DNA from: Bacteroidetes bacterium MED-G21
Lineage (GTDB): Bacteria; Bacteroidota; Bacteroidia; Flavobacteriales; UBA7430
Direction of reading: 5' to 3'
Length of the DNA: 40,374 nt
NCBI GenBank assembly: GCA_002457305.1
Contig: NTKG01000006.1
Coordinates: forward strand, 1 to 40,374
The translations under genes were made by a program, and so were the position numbers. The notes under the pieces were generated by a model, which was not told the origin of the DNA, ran no database searches, and saw only the letters and a program-made list of their open reading frames with translations. Position 1 is the first letter of the stretch; every line of letters starts with the position of its first letter. Of this stretch, positions 18,774 through 27,206 are shown in pieces.

Positions 18774-19409
18774 CTACCATTTGTCGGGTGCAATGCGCCA
18801 TTTTTTGAGGGTGTCAATTTCTTTGTTAGAGACATAGCCAGTATCCATAGCTTGTTCAATAAGGTTGTCGTAGTTACTTAGGGTAACCAAATCGCATTTG
18901 GCATTTTTGAAGTTTTCAACAGAAAGGTCGAAGCCATAAGTGAAGATGGCAGCCATACCTTTTACGTTACATCCTACTTCTTCGAGTGCTTTAACTGCTT
19001 TTAAAGAACTGCCTCCTGTACTAATTAAGTCTTCTATAACAACAACATTTTGACCATTTTCAAGATACCCTTCAATTTGGTTTTTTCGTCCATGTGTTTT
19101 AGGTTCAGGACGAACATACACAAAGGGTAGCCCGAGTTCTTGAGCAACAAGAATGCCATGTGGTATTGCGCCTGTAGCAACACCAGCAATGACATCTGGT
19201 TTTCCAAAACTTTTTGTAACAGCATGAGCAAGTTGTTCTCGAATATAGGTTCGAGTAGCGTGGTGAGAAAGCGTAATGCGATTGTCACAGTATATTGGAG
19301 AGTTCCATCCAGAAGCCCAAGTAAAAGGATTGTTAGGTTGTAATTTTATTGCTTTAATTTGCAATAGAAATTCGGCGGTTTTTTTCGCTGTATCCTTGTT
19401 TAAAATCAT
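18774..19409 (-). CDS. pyrE: Orotate phosphoribosyltransferase
   Basis: FTWASGWNSPIYCDNR, GVATGAIPHGILVA, VVVIEDLISTGGSSLKA. Confidence 0.96.
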   Translation of the reverse strand: MILNKDTAKKTAEFLLQIKAIKLQPNNPFTWASGWNSPIYCDNRITLSHHATRTYIREQLAHAVTKSFGKPDVIAGVATGAIPHGILVAQELGLPFVYVRPEPKTHGRKNQIEGYLENGQNVVVIEDLISTGGSSLKAVKALEEVGCNVKGMAAIFTYGFDLSVENFKNAKCDLVTLSNYDNLIEQAMDTGYVSNKEIDTLKKWRIAPDKW

Positions 19410-19413
19410 CCAG

Positions 19414-19421
19414 CAAATGTA
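19414..19421 (-). promoter_or_regulatory. Candidate -7 box (TACATTTG) for pyrE, overlapping the NUDIX start codon
   Basis: CAAATGTA on + is TAnnTTTG on -; 4 nt separate it from the pyrE ATG. Confidence 0.35.
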
Positions 19422-20043
19422 TAGAATTTTTATAAACGATAGCGTATTAATTTTAAGGAGTTTTGAATCTATTTTAGAAGTTGATGAGCAGTCTGAAATT
19501 CAAAGTTATTCATCTGGTTCTTGTATGAATATCGCTATAAGTAAAGTTCAAAATGGGCTTTGTAAATCTTTAATTTTACAAGGGGATGATGTTGAACATA
19601 TGTGGCGCGATTTCTGTTCTCATTATAAATTAATTGAGGCTGCCGGTGGGGTAGTCGTCAATTCGAAAAGTGAAGTTTTGTGGATACTAAGAAACGGTAA
19701 GTGGGATTTACCCAAAGGTAAGGTTGAATTTGGTGAAAAAGTTGAAGATGCTGCCGTACGGGAGGTAGAGGAGGAGTGTGCTGTTCGAGGTATTAATCGG
19801 GGAGCACTTTTAGGAGTAACGTATCATACTTATTCATACAAGAGTGAATCAATTCTTAAAAAAACTTATTGGTATGCAATGACTTGTTCTGAAGAACAAG
19901 TTCTCAAGCCTCAATTAGAAGAAGGTATTACCGAAGTAGTTTGGGCAGATAAGACGAAACATCTTTCGTGTGTATCAAATACTTATACCTCTATAGTTGA
20001 ACTCCTGAAGCAAGAAAAGGTTGTGCATTACCTTTGTTTTTGA
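19417..20043 (+). CDS. NUDIX hydrolase with N-terminal extension domain (start moved from 19276 in the ORF track to 19417)
   Basis: NUDIX box region GKVEFGEKVEDAAVREVEEECAVRG. In-frame ATG at 19417 (MYRIFINDSVLILRSFE) avoids the overlap with pyrE. Confidence 0.9.
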   Translation: MYRIFINDSVLILRSFESILEVDEQSEIQSYSSGSCMNIAISKVQNGLCKSLILQGDDVEHMWRDFCSHYKLIEAAGGVVVNSKSEVLWILRNGKWDLPKGKVEFGEKVEDAAVREVEEECAVRGINRGALLGVTYHTYSYKSESILKKTYWYAMTCSEEQVLKPQLEEGITEVVWADKTKHLSCVSNTYTSIVELLKQEKVVHYLCF

Positions 20044-20449
20044 TAATATCTCTTACTATGGTAGAAGAAATAGCAGCCCATTCTGGATGGGTATTTAAAT
20101 ATATGGTTTCAATACTTGGATCCATAGCTTGATTCATCATCGCAATGCTTTTTTCATATTCGTAATCATTGGAATTTCGGAGTCCTCTTAATATGAATTT
20201 TGCTTGGTGTTTTTTACAAGCGCCTATGGTTAATCCTTTGTAGTTTATTACTTCAACTGAAGGACAGTCTAAAAAGGTTTTTTCAATCCAATTTTGTTTT
20301 TGCTCTAGAGGGAACATTTCATTTTTTGAACTGTTTACACCAATAGCGACTATAATTTTGTCAAACATTGGAAGAGCTCTTCGAACAATGTCTTCGTGTC
20401 CTTTAGTGATGGGGTCAAATGAACCAGGGAAAAATGCGATTCGTCTCAT
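19991..20449 (-). CDS. coaD: Phosphopantetheine adenylyltransferase
   Basis: AFFPGSFDPITKGHEDIVRRA, RGLRNSNDYEYE, SSTIVRDI. Confidence 0.97.
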   Translation of the reverse strand: MRRIAFFPGSFDPITKGHEDIVRRALPMFDKIIVAIGVNSSKNEMFPLEQKQNWIEKTFLDCPSVEVINYKGLTIGACKKHQAKFILRGLRNSNDYEYEKSIAMMNQAMDPSIETIYLNTHPEWAAISSTIVRDIIKNKGNAQPFLASGVQL

Positions 20450-20522
20450 GTTTTACTATTGAGACTGCAAGTTAAAGAATAATTAGGAGACAGGATTCAG
20501 GAGGTGATAAATAATCTAATTT

Positions 20523-21074
20523 TTACTTATCATCATTATTCATCCATTCAAAAAAACTAAAGTTGACATTTCCATATCGTCTTGTGTTTTTAAAAAAAGA
20601 GTGTTTAGAGAAATCTTTCATTTTAGAATGTTCTAGAATTAGAACACCTTCTTGAGAAAGAAGCTTTTTATCAAAAACGGATGCTATAACTTCATTTAAA
20701 TTGGTTAATTCATATGGAGGGTCAGCAAATATTATGTCATGTTCCCTATTGTGTTGACCCAGAAATTCAAATACATCTGCTTGAATAGTTAAAATGGCAT
20801 CAAAATTCAATTCTTGAGCAGTTTGTTGAATGAAACGAATACAGTTATGGTTTTTATCTACACAAAATATTTCTTCTGAACCTCGAGATGCAAATTCATA
20901 TGCAATATTACCTGTACCACTGAATAAGTCAAGCACTCTAATTTCGTCAAAATAGTAACGATTGTTTAGGATGTTAAAGAGCCCTTCTTTTGCCATATCA
21001 GTTGTTGGACGAACTGGCAGATTCTTTGGTGCGATAATTCTTTTACTTTTATGGGAGCCACTTATGATACGCAT
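20523..21074 (-). CDS. rsmD: 16S rRNA (guanine(966)-N(2))-methyltransferase RsmD
   Basis: MRIISGSHKSKRI, VRPTTDMAKEGLFNIL, VLDLFSGTGNIAYEFASRG, IIFADPPYE. Confidence 0.95.
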   Translation of the reverse strand: MRIISGSHKSKRIIAPKNLPVRPTTDMAKEGLFNILNNRYYFDEIRVLDLFSGTGNIAYEFASRGSEEIFCVDKNHNCIRFIQQTAQELNFDAILTIQADVFEFLGQHNREHDIIFADPPYELTNLNEVIASVFDKKLLSQEGVLILEHSKMKDFSKHSFFKNTRRYGNVNFSFFEWMNNDDK

Positions 21075-21838
21075 AGGTGCTGGTTGAGTAGTTTGTAATA
21101 GAAGTGCTCTTTTGTCTGGTCGAAAACAAAGCTGTAGTTGTAGTTTGGATTTCTTTTTGTGAAGCTAATATTTCGTATGTACCTATAAAGTAATTTATAA
21201 ACTTCAGAATCTTCTTCAATTTCACCAGAGATTGTAATAGGGGTTTGATCTGGGTTAAGCTGAAGTTGTTCGTATGTGAAGAGTAGATAGTAAATCAGGT
21301 CTTCAGCAGTTTTGTATGAAAAGCTGTTGAAGAATTTAAGGTGTTTACTTTCTAATATAGTGATATCAAACGATTTGTTTTGTATTGATATGTATACTCT
21401 TTCACCTTCTTGAAGTTTAAATTGGTGGATAAGGCTTTCGATTAGAATACTGCTGTCGTGTTTCCACAAAATATTTTTAAAATGTTTATTCAAACAACGC
21501 TCTAATTCTTCAGGAATAAAGTATGAGTTGAATGCTTGAATTGCTTGAATCCAATCTCTTGTTTCTGTTTCATTTTGCAAAAGTAGATGATTGAAAGCTA
21601 AAATTTCTTTCCCATTTTCTTCCTCGTATAGCGCTTTTGGTGTAAGCGTATTTATAGTATGAGCAATACCAACAGATGTTGAAACGAAATTTTGTTGAAG
21701 CAGTTCCTTTTTGTTAACTATCAGGTCAATTTGTTCAGACAGATCGCTGTATGAGATTATGTTTTGAATGTCGTAGTGTTCAAGTGCAATATATTTTTGC
21801 TCTTGAAGGTTGAGTATGGCATAAGAAAATCCATCCAA
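21062..21838 (-). CDS. DUF3822-family protein (possible actin-like ATPase fold)
   Basis: Family recognised from sequence style and from adjacency to rsmD, typical of Bacteroidota. 13-bp overlap with rsmD. Confidence 0.7.
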   Translation of the reverse strand: MDGFSYAILNLQEQKYIALEHYDIQNIISYSDLSEQIDLIVNKKELLQQNFVSTSVGIAHTINTLTPKALYEEENGKEILAFNHLLLQNETETRDWIQAIQAFNSYFIPEELERCLNKHFKNILWKHDSSILIESLIHQFKLQEGERVYISIQNKSFDITILESKHLKFFNSFSYKTAEDLIYYLLFTYEQLQLNPDQTPITISGEIEEDSEVYKLLYRYIRNISFTKRNPNYNYSFVFDQTKEHFYYKLLNQHLCVS

Positions 21839-21920
21839 GTTAACTTGGATGGATAAGTGACATGATTTTGCTTTGTTAAGCTCTAAATTAGGGTCGATAT
21901 GGCTAATTGTAGCTTCTATT

Positions 21921-22511
21921 TTACTCCCAATTTCCGTTAATCTTTGCAGAAGTCATTGAGCCCACTGTAAGGTCTTTAGATGCATTTTTCACTAAATCTT
22001 CATCTAATCCTTTAAGATATTCTTCTTTAGGCGCTTTTGCTTCGAATACCTGAATAGAGAGGCTTCCCGATTTTATTTTTCCTGCTCTAAGCTCTAATTC
22101 AGTGCCTTGTGTATGTGGAATAAGACGCAAGTTTTGTATGTTGTAATTTTCTCCAAAAATAGAGTCTTTGATACTAGCAAAGCCTAAAGTGTCTATGTAA
22201 GTAGTATCTTTAAGTTGGTATTCTCTATATAATTTGTTATAAAATTTCAGCTCTTCATCACGACGTTGTACAATGGTAAATAAACCAGTATCGATTAAGG
22301 GAATTAATTCATCAAAATTTGAAGCGTAATATCTGTTTACTTCTTTAAAAGCTAATTGCGCCTTTCGAACATCTTTAAGTCTTTCAATAACGTCAGCAGA
22401 GCGTCTATTTTTTTCTTTATTGAATCTTATTGGATTCATAATAACAGAGTAGAGTGCATAGCTTAACCCAATAACTAAAATCCAAAGTCCAATGCGAATA
22501 CGTTTTTCCAT
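21921..22511 (-). CDS. Conserved hypothetical protein with N-terminal TM helix
   Basis: MEKRIRIGLWILVIGLSYALYSVIMNPI TM helix followed by VIERLKDVRKAQLAFKEVNRYYASNFDELIPLI. Confidence 0.7.
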   Translation of the reverse strand: MEKRIRIGLWILVIGLSYALYSVIMNPIRFNKEKNRRSADVIERLKDVRKAQLAFKEVNRYYASNFDELIPLIDTGLFTIVQRRDEELKFYNKLYREYQLKDTTYIDTLGFASIKDSIFGENYNIQNLRLIPHTQGTELELRAGKIKSGSLSIQVFEAKAPKEEYLKGLDEDLVKNASKDLTVGSMTSAKINGNWE

Positions 22512-22587
22512 CTTTTATTTTGATCTTTATAATAGTGGCAAATCTACAATTTTTTTGCTTTAATCTCATTTTTTTTCGTAGTACTGA

Positions 22588-24030
22588 ATGTATATCTTTG
22601 ACGCTTTGACTTCAGGTATAAAAATAAAGGAACTTCAAGGAGATTTATTACGTAATTTTCCTCATCAAGCCACTAAAGATCAAATCAAATTGATTAGTGA
22701 GGTTGCCGGTTTTTTGTTGGATAAAGATCCGCATCAACTTTTTGTGCTAAAAGGTTATGCAGGTACAGGTAAGACATCTCTTATTCAATCTATAATTCGA
22801 TCTCTATTAAAATACAATCGCAAGTCGGTTTTACTCGCACCAACCGGAAGAGCAGCAAAAGTGATTAGTTCATACACAAAGCGAAAAGCTTATACCATTC
22901 ATAAGCATATATATTATCCCAAGGTAAAGTCTGGAAGTCTTCATTTTGAACTCCAAAAGAATAAAGCAAGTAATACCATTTATATTGTAGATGAAGCGTC
23001 AATGATTGGAAATCAAACTGATTCTGCTTTTGGTGGTAGTGCTCTGTTAGATGATTTAATTCGATTTTCTGATCAGGGACTAAATTGTAAAGTGCTTTTA
23101 ATTGGAGATGTTGCTCAGCTTCCACCTGTTGGTTTGTCGGTAAGCCCTGCTTTAGTTCCCGAAGAATTGAAAATGCGTTATTTTAAAGAGGTTTTTCAAG
23201 TGGAATTAAAGGAGGTGGTACGTCAAGCTCAAGAGTCTGGCATTCTGAGTAATGCAACAGTATTAAGGCAGCTTTTAGAGCTCGATCAAGTTGAATATTC
23301 TCCGGTTTTTGATCTTTATCCAGATGTTGTTAGGTTGATAGAGAAGAACGACCTTGAAGACGCATTAAATTCAGCTTATTCAGATCATTCTATGGAAGAT
23401 TCTGTTGTTGTTTTGCGTTCAAATAAACGGGCAAATATTTACAATCAGCAAATCCGTAATCGGATTCTATGGTATGAAGATGAAATTACTTCCGGAGACC
23501 ATTTGATGGTGGTAAAGAATAATTACTTTGCTTTACCAAAAGAATCAAAAGCGGGGTTCATTGCAAATGGAGATCAGATTGTTATAAAACGTATTTTAAG
23601 AATTCAAGAACGCCATGGTTTTCGTTTTGCAAAAGCTGAAGTTAATTTAGTAGATTATCCAGATGAGCCAGAATTTGAGACTTATTTACTTTTAGATGCC
23701 ATCTATGTTGATCGACCCTCAATGACCTACGAAGATGGCAATAGATTGTATAAATCTGTAGAACAAGAGTATGCGCATATAAAGACCAAGTATAAACGTT
23801 TTCAGGCTATAAAGGCAGATCCTTATTTTAATGCGCTTCAGGTAAAGTTTGCTTATGCTATTACCTGTCATAAGGCGCAAGGAGGTCAATGGAAAAATAT
23901 TTTTATAGAACAGGGCTATTTGCCTGATAATACTGTTGATAAAGAGTATTTAAGATGGCTTTATACAGCTTTTACTAGAGCTATAGATAAAGTTTATTTA
24001 ATAGGATTTAAACCAAATTTTTTTAAATGA
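22588..24030 (+). CDS. RecD2/UvrD-like ATP-dependent DNA helicase
   Basis: Walker A GYAGTGKTSLIQ, Walker B IVDEASMIG, C-terminal YAITCHKAQGGQWKNIFIE...YTAFTRA. Confidence 0.9.
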   Translation: MYIFDALTSGIKIKELQGDLLRNFPHQATKDQIKLISEVAGFLLDKDPHQLFVLKGYAGTGKTSLIQSIIRSLLKYNRKSVLLAPTGRAAKVISSYTKRKAYTIHKHIYYPKVKSGSLHFELQKNKASNTIYIVDEASMIGNQTDSAFGGSALLDDLIRFSDQGLNCKVLLIGDVAQLPPVGLSVSPALVPEELKMRYFKEVFQVELKEVVRQAQESGILSNATVLRQLLELDQVEYSPVFDLYPDVVRLIEKNDLEDALNSAYSDHSMEDSVVVLRSNKRANIYNQQIRNRILWYEDEITSGDHLMVVKNNYFALPKESKAGFIANGDQIVIKRILRIQERHGFRFAKAEVNLVDYPDEPEFETYLLLDAIYVDRPSMTYEDGNRLYKSVEQEYAHIKTKYKRFQAIKADPYFNALQVKFAYAITCHKAQGGQWKNIFIEQGYLPDNTVDKEYLRWLYTAFTRAIDKVYLIGFKPNFFK

Positions 24031-24581
24031 AAAAATTGTTGAGTAAATTATTTCTTAAGATTATGGGTTGGAAGTTAGTGGGTGAGGTTCCAAAAGAGGT
24101 TAAAAAAGCCGTAATGGTTTGTGCCCCTCATACTTCCAATTGGGACTTCCCTCTTGCTTTAGCGTCCTTTGCCATAGCAAATTTAAAAGTGAATTATTTT
24201 ATAAAAAAAAGTTGGTTTTTTTTTCCTATGAATTATTTCTTTAAAGCTACTGGAGGTGTGCCAGTAGATCGTTCTAAAAATTATGGTTTGGTAGATTCTA
24301 TGACTTTATTGCTTAAAGAAAGTGATGAAATGATTGTTGTAGTTCCTGCTGAAGGAACACGTTCATGGGTGCCAAAGTGGAAGACCGGATTTTATCATAT
24401 TGCAAAGGCTGCTGAGGTTCCAATTATTTTCGGTTTTGTAGATTTCAAAAATAAGGAGGTTGGTTTTGGTCCATTGTTTAATGTTACTGGAGATTTTTTT
24501 AAAGATATGACCAAAATACAAGCATTTTTTGAAAATAAGAGTGGGAAATTTCCTGAGAAATATAACAATAAAATCTTTTAA
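24027..24581 (+). CDS. 1-acyl-sn-glycerol-3-phosphate (lysophospholipid) acyltransferase family
   Basis: CAPHTSNWDFPLA, GGVPVDRS, VVPAEGTRS motifs. 4-bp overlap with the helicase. Confidence 0.85.
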   Translation: MKKLLSKLFLKIMGWKLVGEVPKEVKKAVMVCAPHTSNWDFPLALASFAIANLKVNYFIKKSWFFFPMNYFFKATGGVPVDRSKNYGLVDSMTLLLKESDEMIVVVPAEGTRSWVPKWKTGFYHIAKAAEVPIIFGFVDFKNKEVGFGPLFNVTGDFFKDMTKIQAFFENKSGKFPEKYNNKIF

Positions 24582-24636
24582 ATTATTTGAAACTTATTTT
24601 TATTTGAACTAATTCTAAATAAATATTAAAATTATG

Positions 24637-24667
24637 TTGGTTTGTAAAAATTTAACTTATAATTTTG
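24637..24667 (+). promoter_or_regulatory. Bacteroidota-type promoter (TTG-N20-TAATTTTG) upstream of the iron-locus lipoprotein
   Basis: TTG at 24637-24639, TAATTTTG at 24660-24667, ATG at 24706. Confidence 0.55.
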
Positions 24668-24705
24668 CGCCGTAGTTTAAAATAAGTCTAAATAAAAATT
24701 AAAAA

Positions 24706-26055
24706 ATGAAAATTTTCAAACTAACTTCATTGTTAATTGCTTTTACAACAATTACTTTTATTAGTTCTTGTGATAAAGATGATGATGTAATGGGTTGTAC
24801 TGATCTTGCAGCAACAAATTATAATGCTTCAGCGACTGAAGATGATGGTTCTTGTACGTATGATGCAAGCGCTGCACCAAAAACTTATAACTTCTCTAAT
24901 GCAAGTTATGGTGGTCAGACAGATCGAATTTATATGTTAAAAGAATTAGAGACTTACTTGAAAACAGTAAGCGACGGTGCTGTAATCGATGCAGCAATAG
25001 CAAAATCTATGTATGCTAATGAAGGATACAATTGGACTTCTGATTATTTTGCCACTAATGGTCAGCCAAAAAAGCAACTTAAAAGTAAAACTGCTACTGA
25101 TGATCAAGCTAATATTGAAGCTCTGATTGATGAATTAGCTGCTCTTTCTGCTGCTGCTGTCTCTGATGATGATTTGTATATTGAGTCAGTTTTGGGTAAT
25201 TTTGGAGTAACAAGTTGTTCAGGTGTTATAGGTTACCTTGATACGGAGTATGGTTACTCTCAAGAAGAGTCTTGTTCATGGGATGGCGGAGGTTCACCAA
25301 TGTTTAATTTTGGTGGAATGAGTATTGGTGATTATTGTCCTGCTTCTTGCGATCCTGATGCAGTTACTTTAACTGGTAGTTATATGTTTGATGAAAATGG
25401 ATTTGAGCCAGTACAGTTAATTGTTAAAGGAATCATGGGTTCATGTTTTTACTACCAAGGAACATCTGTTTATTTAAGTCCAGCTAAAATGGATGTTGAA
25501 AATGACTTAGATGCTTTAACAGTTGATACAGATTACACAACCATGCAACATCACTTTGATGAGTCCTTTGATTACTTAGGTGCACCAATCGATATGTCAA
25601 TAGCTAATCCTGACGATGGTAATTATTGGGGTAAATATGCTAAGAAAACTACAGGTGGAGGTTTATCTACAATTGATAATTTAATGCAAGATGGTTTCAT
25701 TGCAGGTCGTCATGCCATAAATAATATGGATTATGATGCTCGTGATCAGGCTATTACTACTATTCAGAATGAATGGGAAATGATTCCTGTAGCTTCAGCA
25801 TTATATTATTTAAATTCTTCAGCTGATGCTATTGCAGATGCTGCTGTTAGAAATCATGCTTTGTCTGAAGCGATTGCATTTATGTCGGCACTTAAATGGA
25901 ATTCTAGATCAAGTGTGATTACTGATCCTTCACAAGTTGATGATATGATCGCTATGTTAGGAGATGATTTAAATCTCATTACTGCTACCGACATTGCAAA
26001 TACAAGAGATGCGCTTGCTGCCGCATATGGCATTACAAATGCTTCAGATTTTTAA
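24706..26055 (+). CDS. DUF4856-family lipoprotein with one N-terminal GCTD...DDGSC repeat
   Basis: Lipobox ...FISSC, MGCTDLAATNYNASATEDDGSC, then YNFSNASYGGQTDRIYMLKELETYLKT. Confidence 0.8.
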   Translation: MKIFKLTSLLIAFTTITFISSCDKDDDVMGCTDLAATNYNASATEDDGSCTYDASAAPKTYNFSNASYGGQTDRIYMLKELETYLKTVSDGAVIDAAIAKSMYANEGYNWTSDYFATNGQPKKQLKSKTATDDQANIEALIDELAALSAAAVSDDDLYIESVLGNFGVTSCSGVIGYLDTEYGYSQEESCSWDGGGSPMFNFGGMSIGDYCPASCDPDAVTLTGSYMFDENGFEPVQLIVKGIMGSCFYYQGTSVYLSPAKMDVENDLDALTVDTDYTTMQHHFDESFDYLGAPIDMSIANPDDGNYWGKYAKKTTGGGLSTIDNLMQDGFIAGRHAINNMDYDARDQAITTIQNEWEMIPVASALYYLNSSADAIADAAVRNHALSEAIAFMSALKWNSRSSVITDPSQVDDMIAMLGDDLNLITATDIANTRDALAAAYGITNASDF

Positions 26056-26074
26056 TAATAACTTAAATTACACT

Positions 26075-26104
26075 AAGCCACCTGTGAGAGCAGGTGGCTT
26101 TTTT
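26075..26104 (+). terminator. Intercistronic terminator/attenuator hairpin
   Basis: AAGCCACCTG-TGAGAG-CAGGTGGCTT, perfect 10-bp stem plus TTTT. The next ATG is 5 nt from the end of the T tract. Confidence 0.85.
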
Positions 26105-26108
26105 AGAT

Positions 26109-27206
26109 ATGAAAACACTTAAATCATTCACAATTTTTCTTTTAGCTGTTACTTCATTCGTATCCTGTGGTCCAGATGCCATTGAAGAAGTTGAATTTTC
26201 AGATTTGTTTCAGAATGTCGCTGATAATATTATTGTACCTCGCTACAGTAATTTTGATAATGCTCTTTCTGATTTGAATTTAGAGTTAAACAATTTTAAT
26301 AATTCAGAATTATCAAGTCTTGAATCGCTTCAGCAAAAGTTTATTGATACTTATCTTTCTTGGCAGACAGTTTCAGCATTTGAATTTGGCCCTGCAGGTG
26401 AGATAAGCGTTTTGTTAAGATCAAATATTAATAACTTTCCTACCGATGAATCTAGAATAGAGTCTAATATTCAAAATAACGATTACAATTTAGATGTAGC
26501 TTCTAATTACAGTGCTAAAGGACTTCCAGCATTAGACTATATACTTTTTCATGCTTCTCAGGATGAACTTCTAATGGAGCTAGCAGATGAATCTAGAGTA
26601 AATTATATGAAAGACTGTGTTTCTAATATGAAATCTAGAGTAGACTATGTCGTAAATGCTTGGGATGCATATAGAAATGTTTTTGTGGGCTCAGAGGGTA
26701 ATGATCAAAACAGTTCACTGAGCTTGTTTTTTAATTATTTCCTTTATGACTATGAGCAAATTAAGCGAAATAAATTTGCCTTGCCAGCAGGTTTTGCAAC
26801 AGAATATGGTATTCCTATATCTATGGATACGTCCAAAGTAGAAGGGCTTTATAGTGCTACATCTTTGGAATTAATCTCTGCTAATTTAAGAGCATTAGAA
26901 GACCTTTATTTGGGAGTAGGAGAAAATGGTGTTGATGGTATTGGAATTTATGAGATGTTAAAAGAATATAATGCTGTTTCTACAGTTGTGGAAGGGGATT
27001 TATCTGAAGCTATAGCAAATCAGTTTGTTATTTGTAAAGAACTGGTAAATGAATTTTCTAATGATTTACCTTATGAAATTATAAACAATATTTCTCAGGT
27101 TCAAGAAACATCAAATGAACTTCAAAAAATGGTGCCTATGATTAAAAATGACATGCGATCTTATTTTTCTGTCACTGTTACATTAGGCGATTCGGATGGT
27201 GATTAA
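26109..27206 (+). CDS. Imelysin-family lipoprotein (start moved from 26094 to 26109)
   Basis: MKTLKSFTIFLLAVTSFVSC lipobox, WQTVSAFEFGPAGE, GLPALDYILFH. Confidence 0.88.
   Translation: MKTLKSFTIFLLAVTSFVSCGPDAIEEVEFSDLFQNVADNIIVPRYSNFDNALSDLNLELNNFNNSELSSLESLQQKFIDTYLSWQTVSAFEFGPAGEISVLLRSNINNFPTDESRIESNIQNNDYNLDVASNYSAKGLPALDYILFHASQDELLMELADESRVNYMKDCVSNMKSRVDYVVNAWDAYRNVFVGSEGNDQNSSLSLFFNYFLYDYEQIKRNKFALPAGFATEYGIPISMDTSKVEGLYSATSLELISANLRALEDLYLGVGENGVDGIGIYEMLKEYNAVSTVVEGDLSEAIANQFVICKELVNEFSNDLPYEIINNISQVQETSNELQKMVPMIKNDMRSYFSVTVTLGDSDGD

Noticed and set aside
22865-23125. 86-aa minus ORF inside the helicase
   Set aside because: Antisense to conserved helicase motifs; chance ORF.
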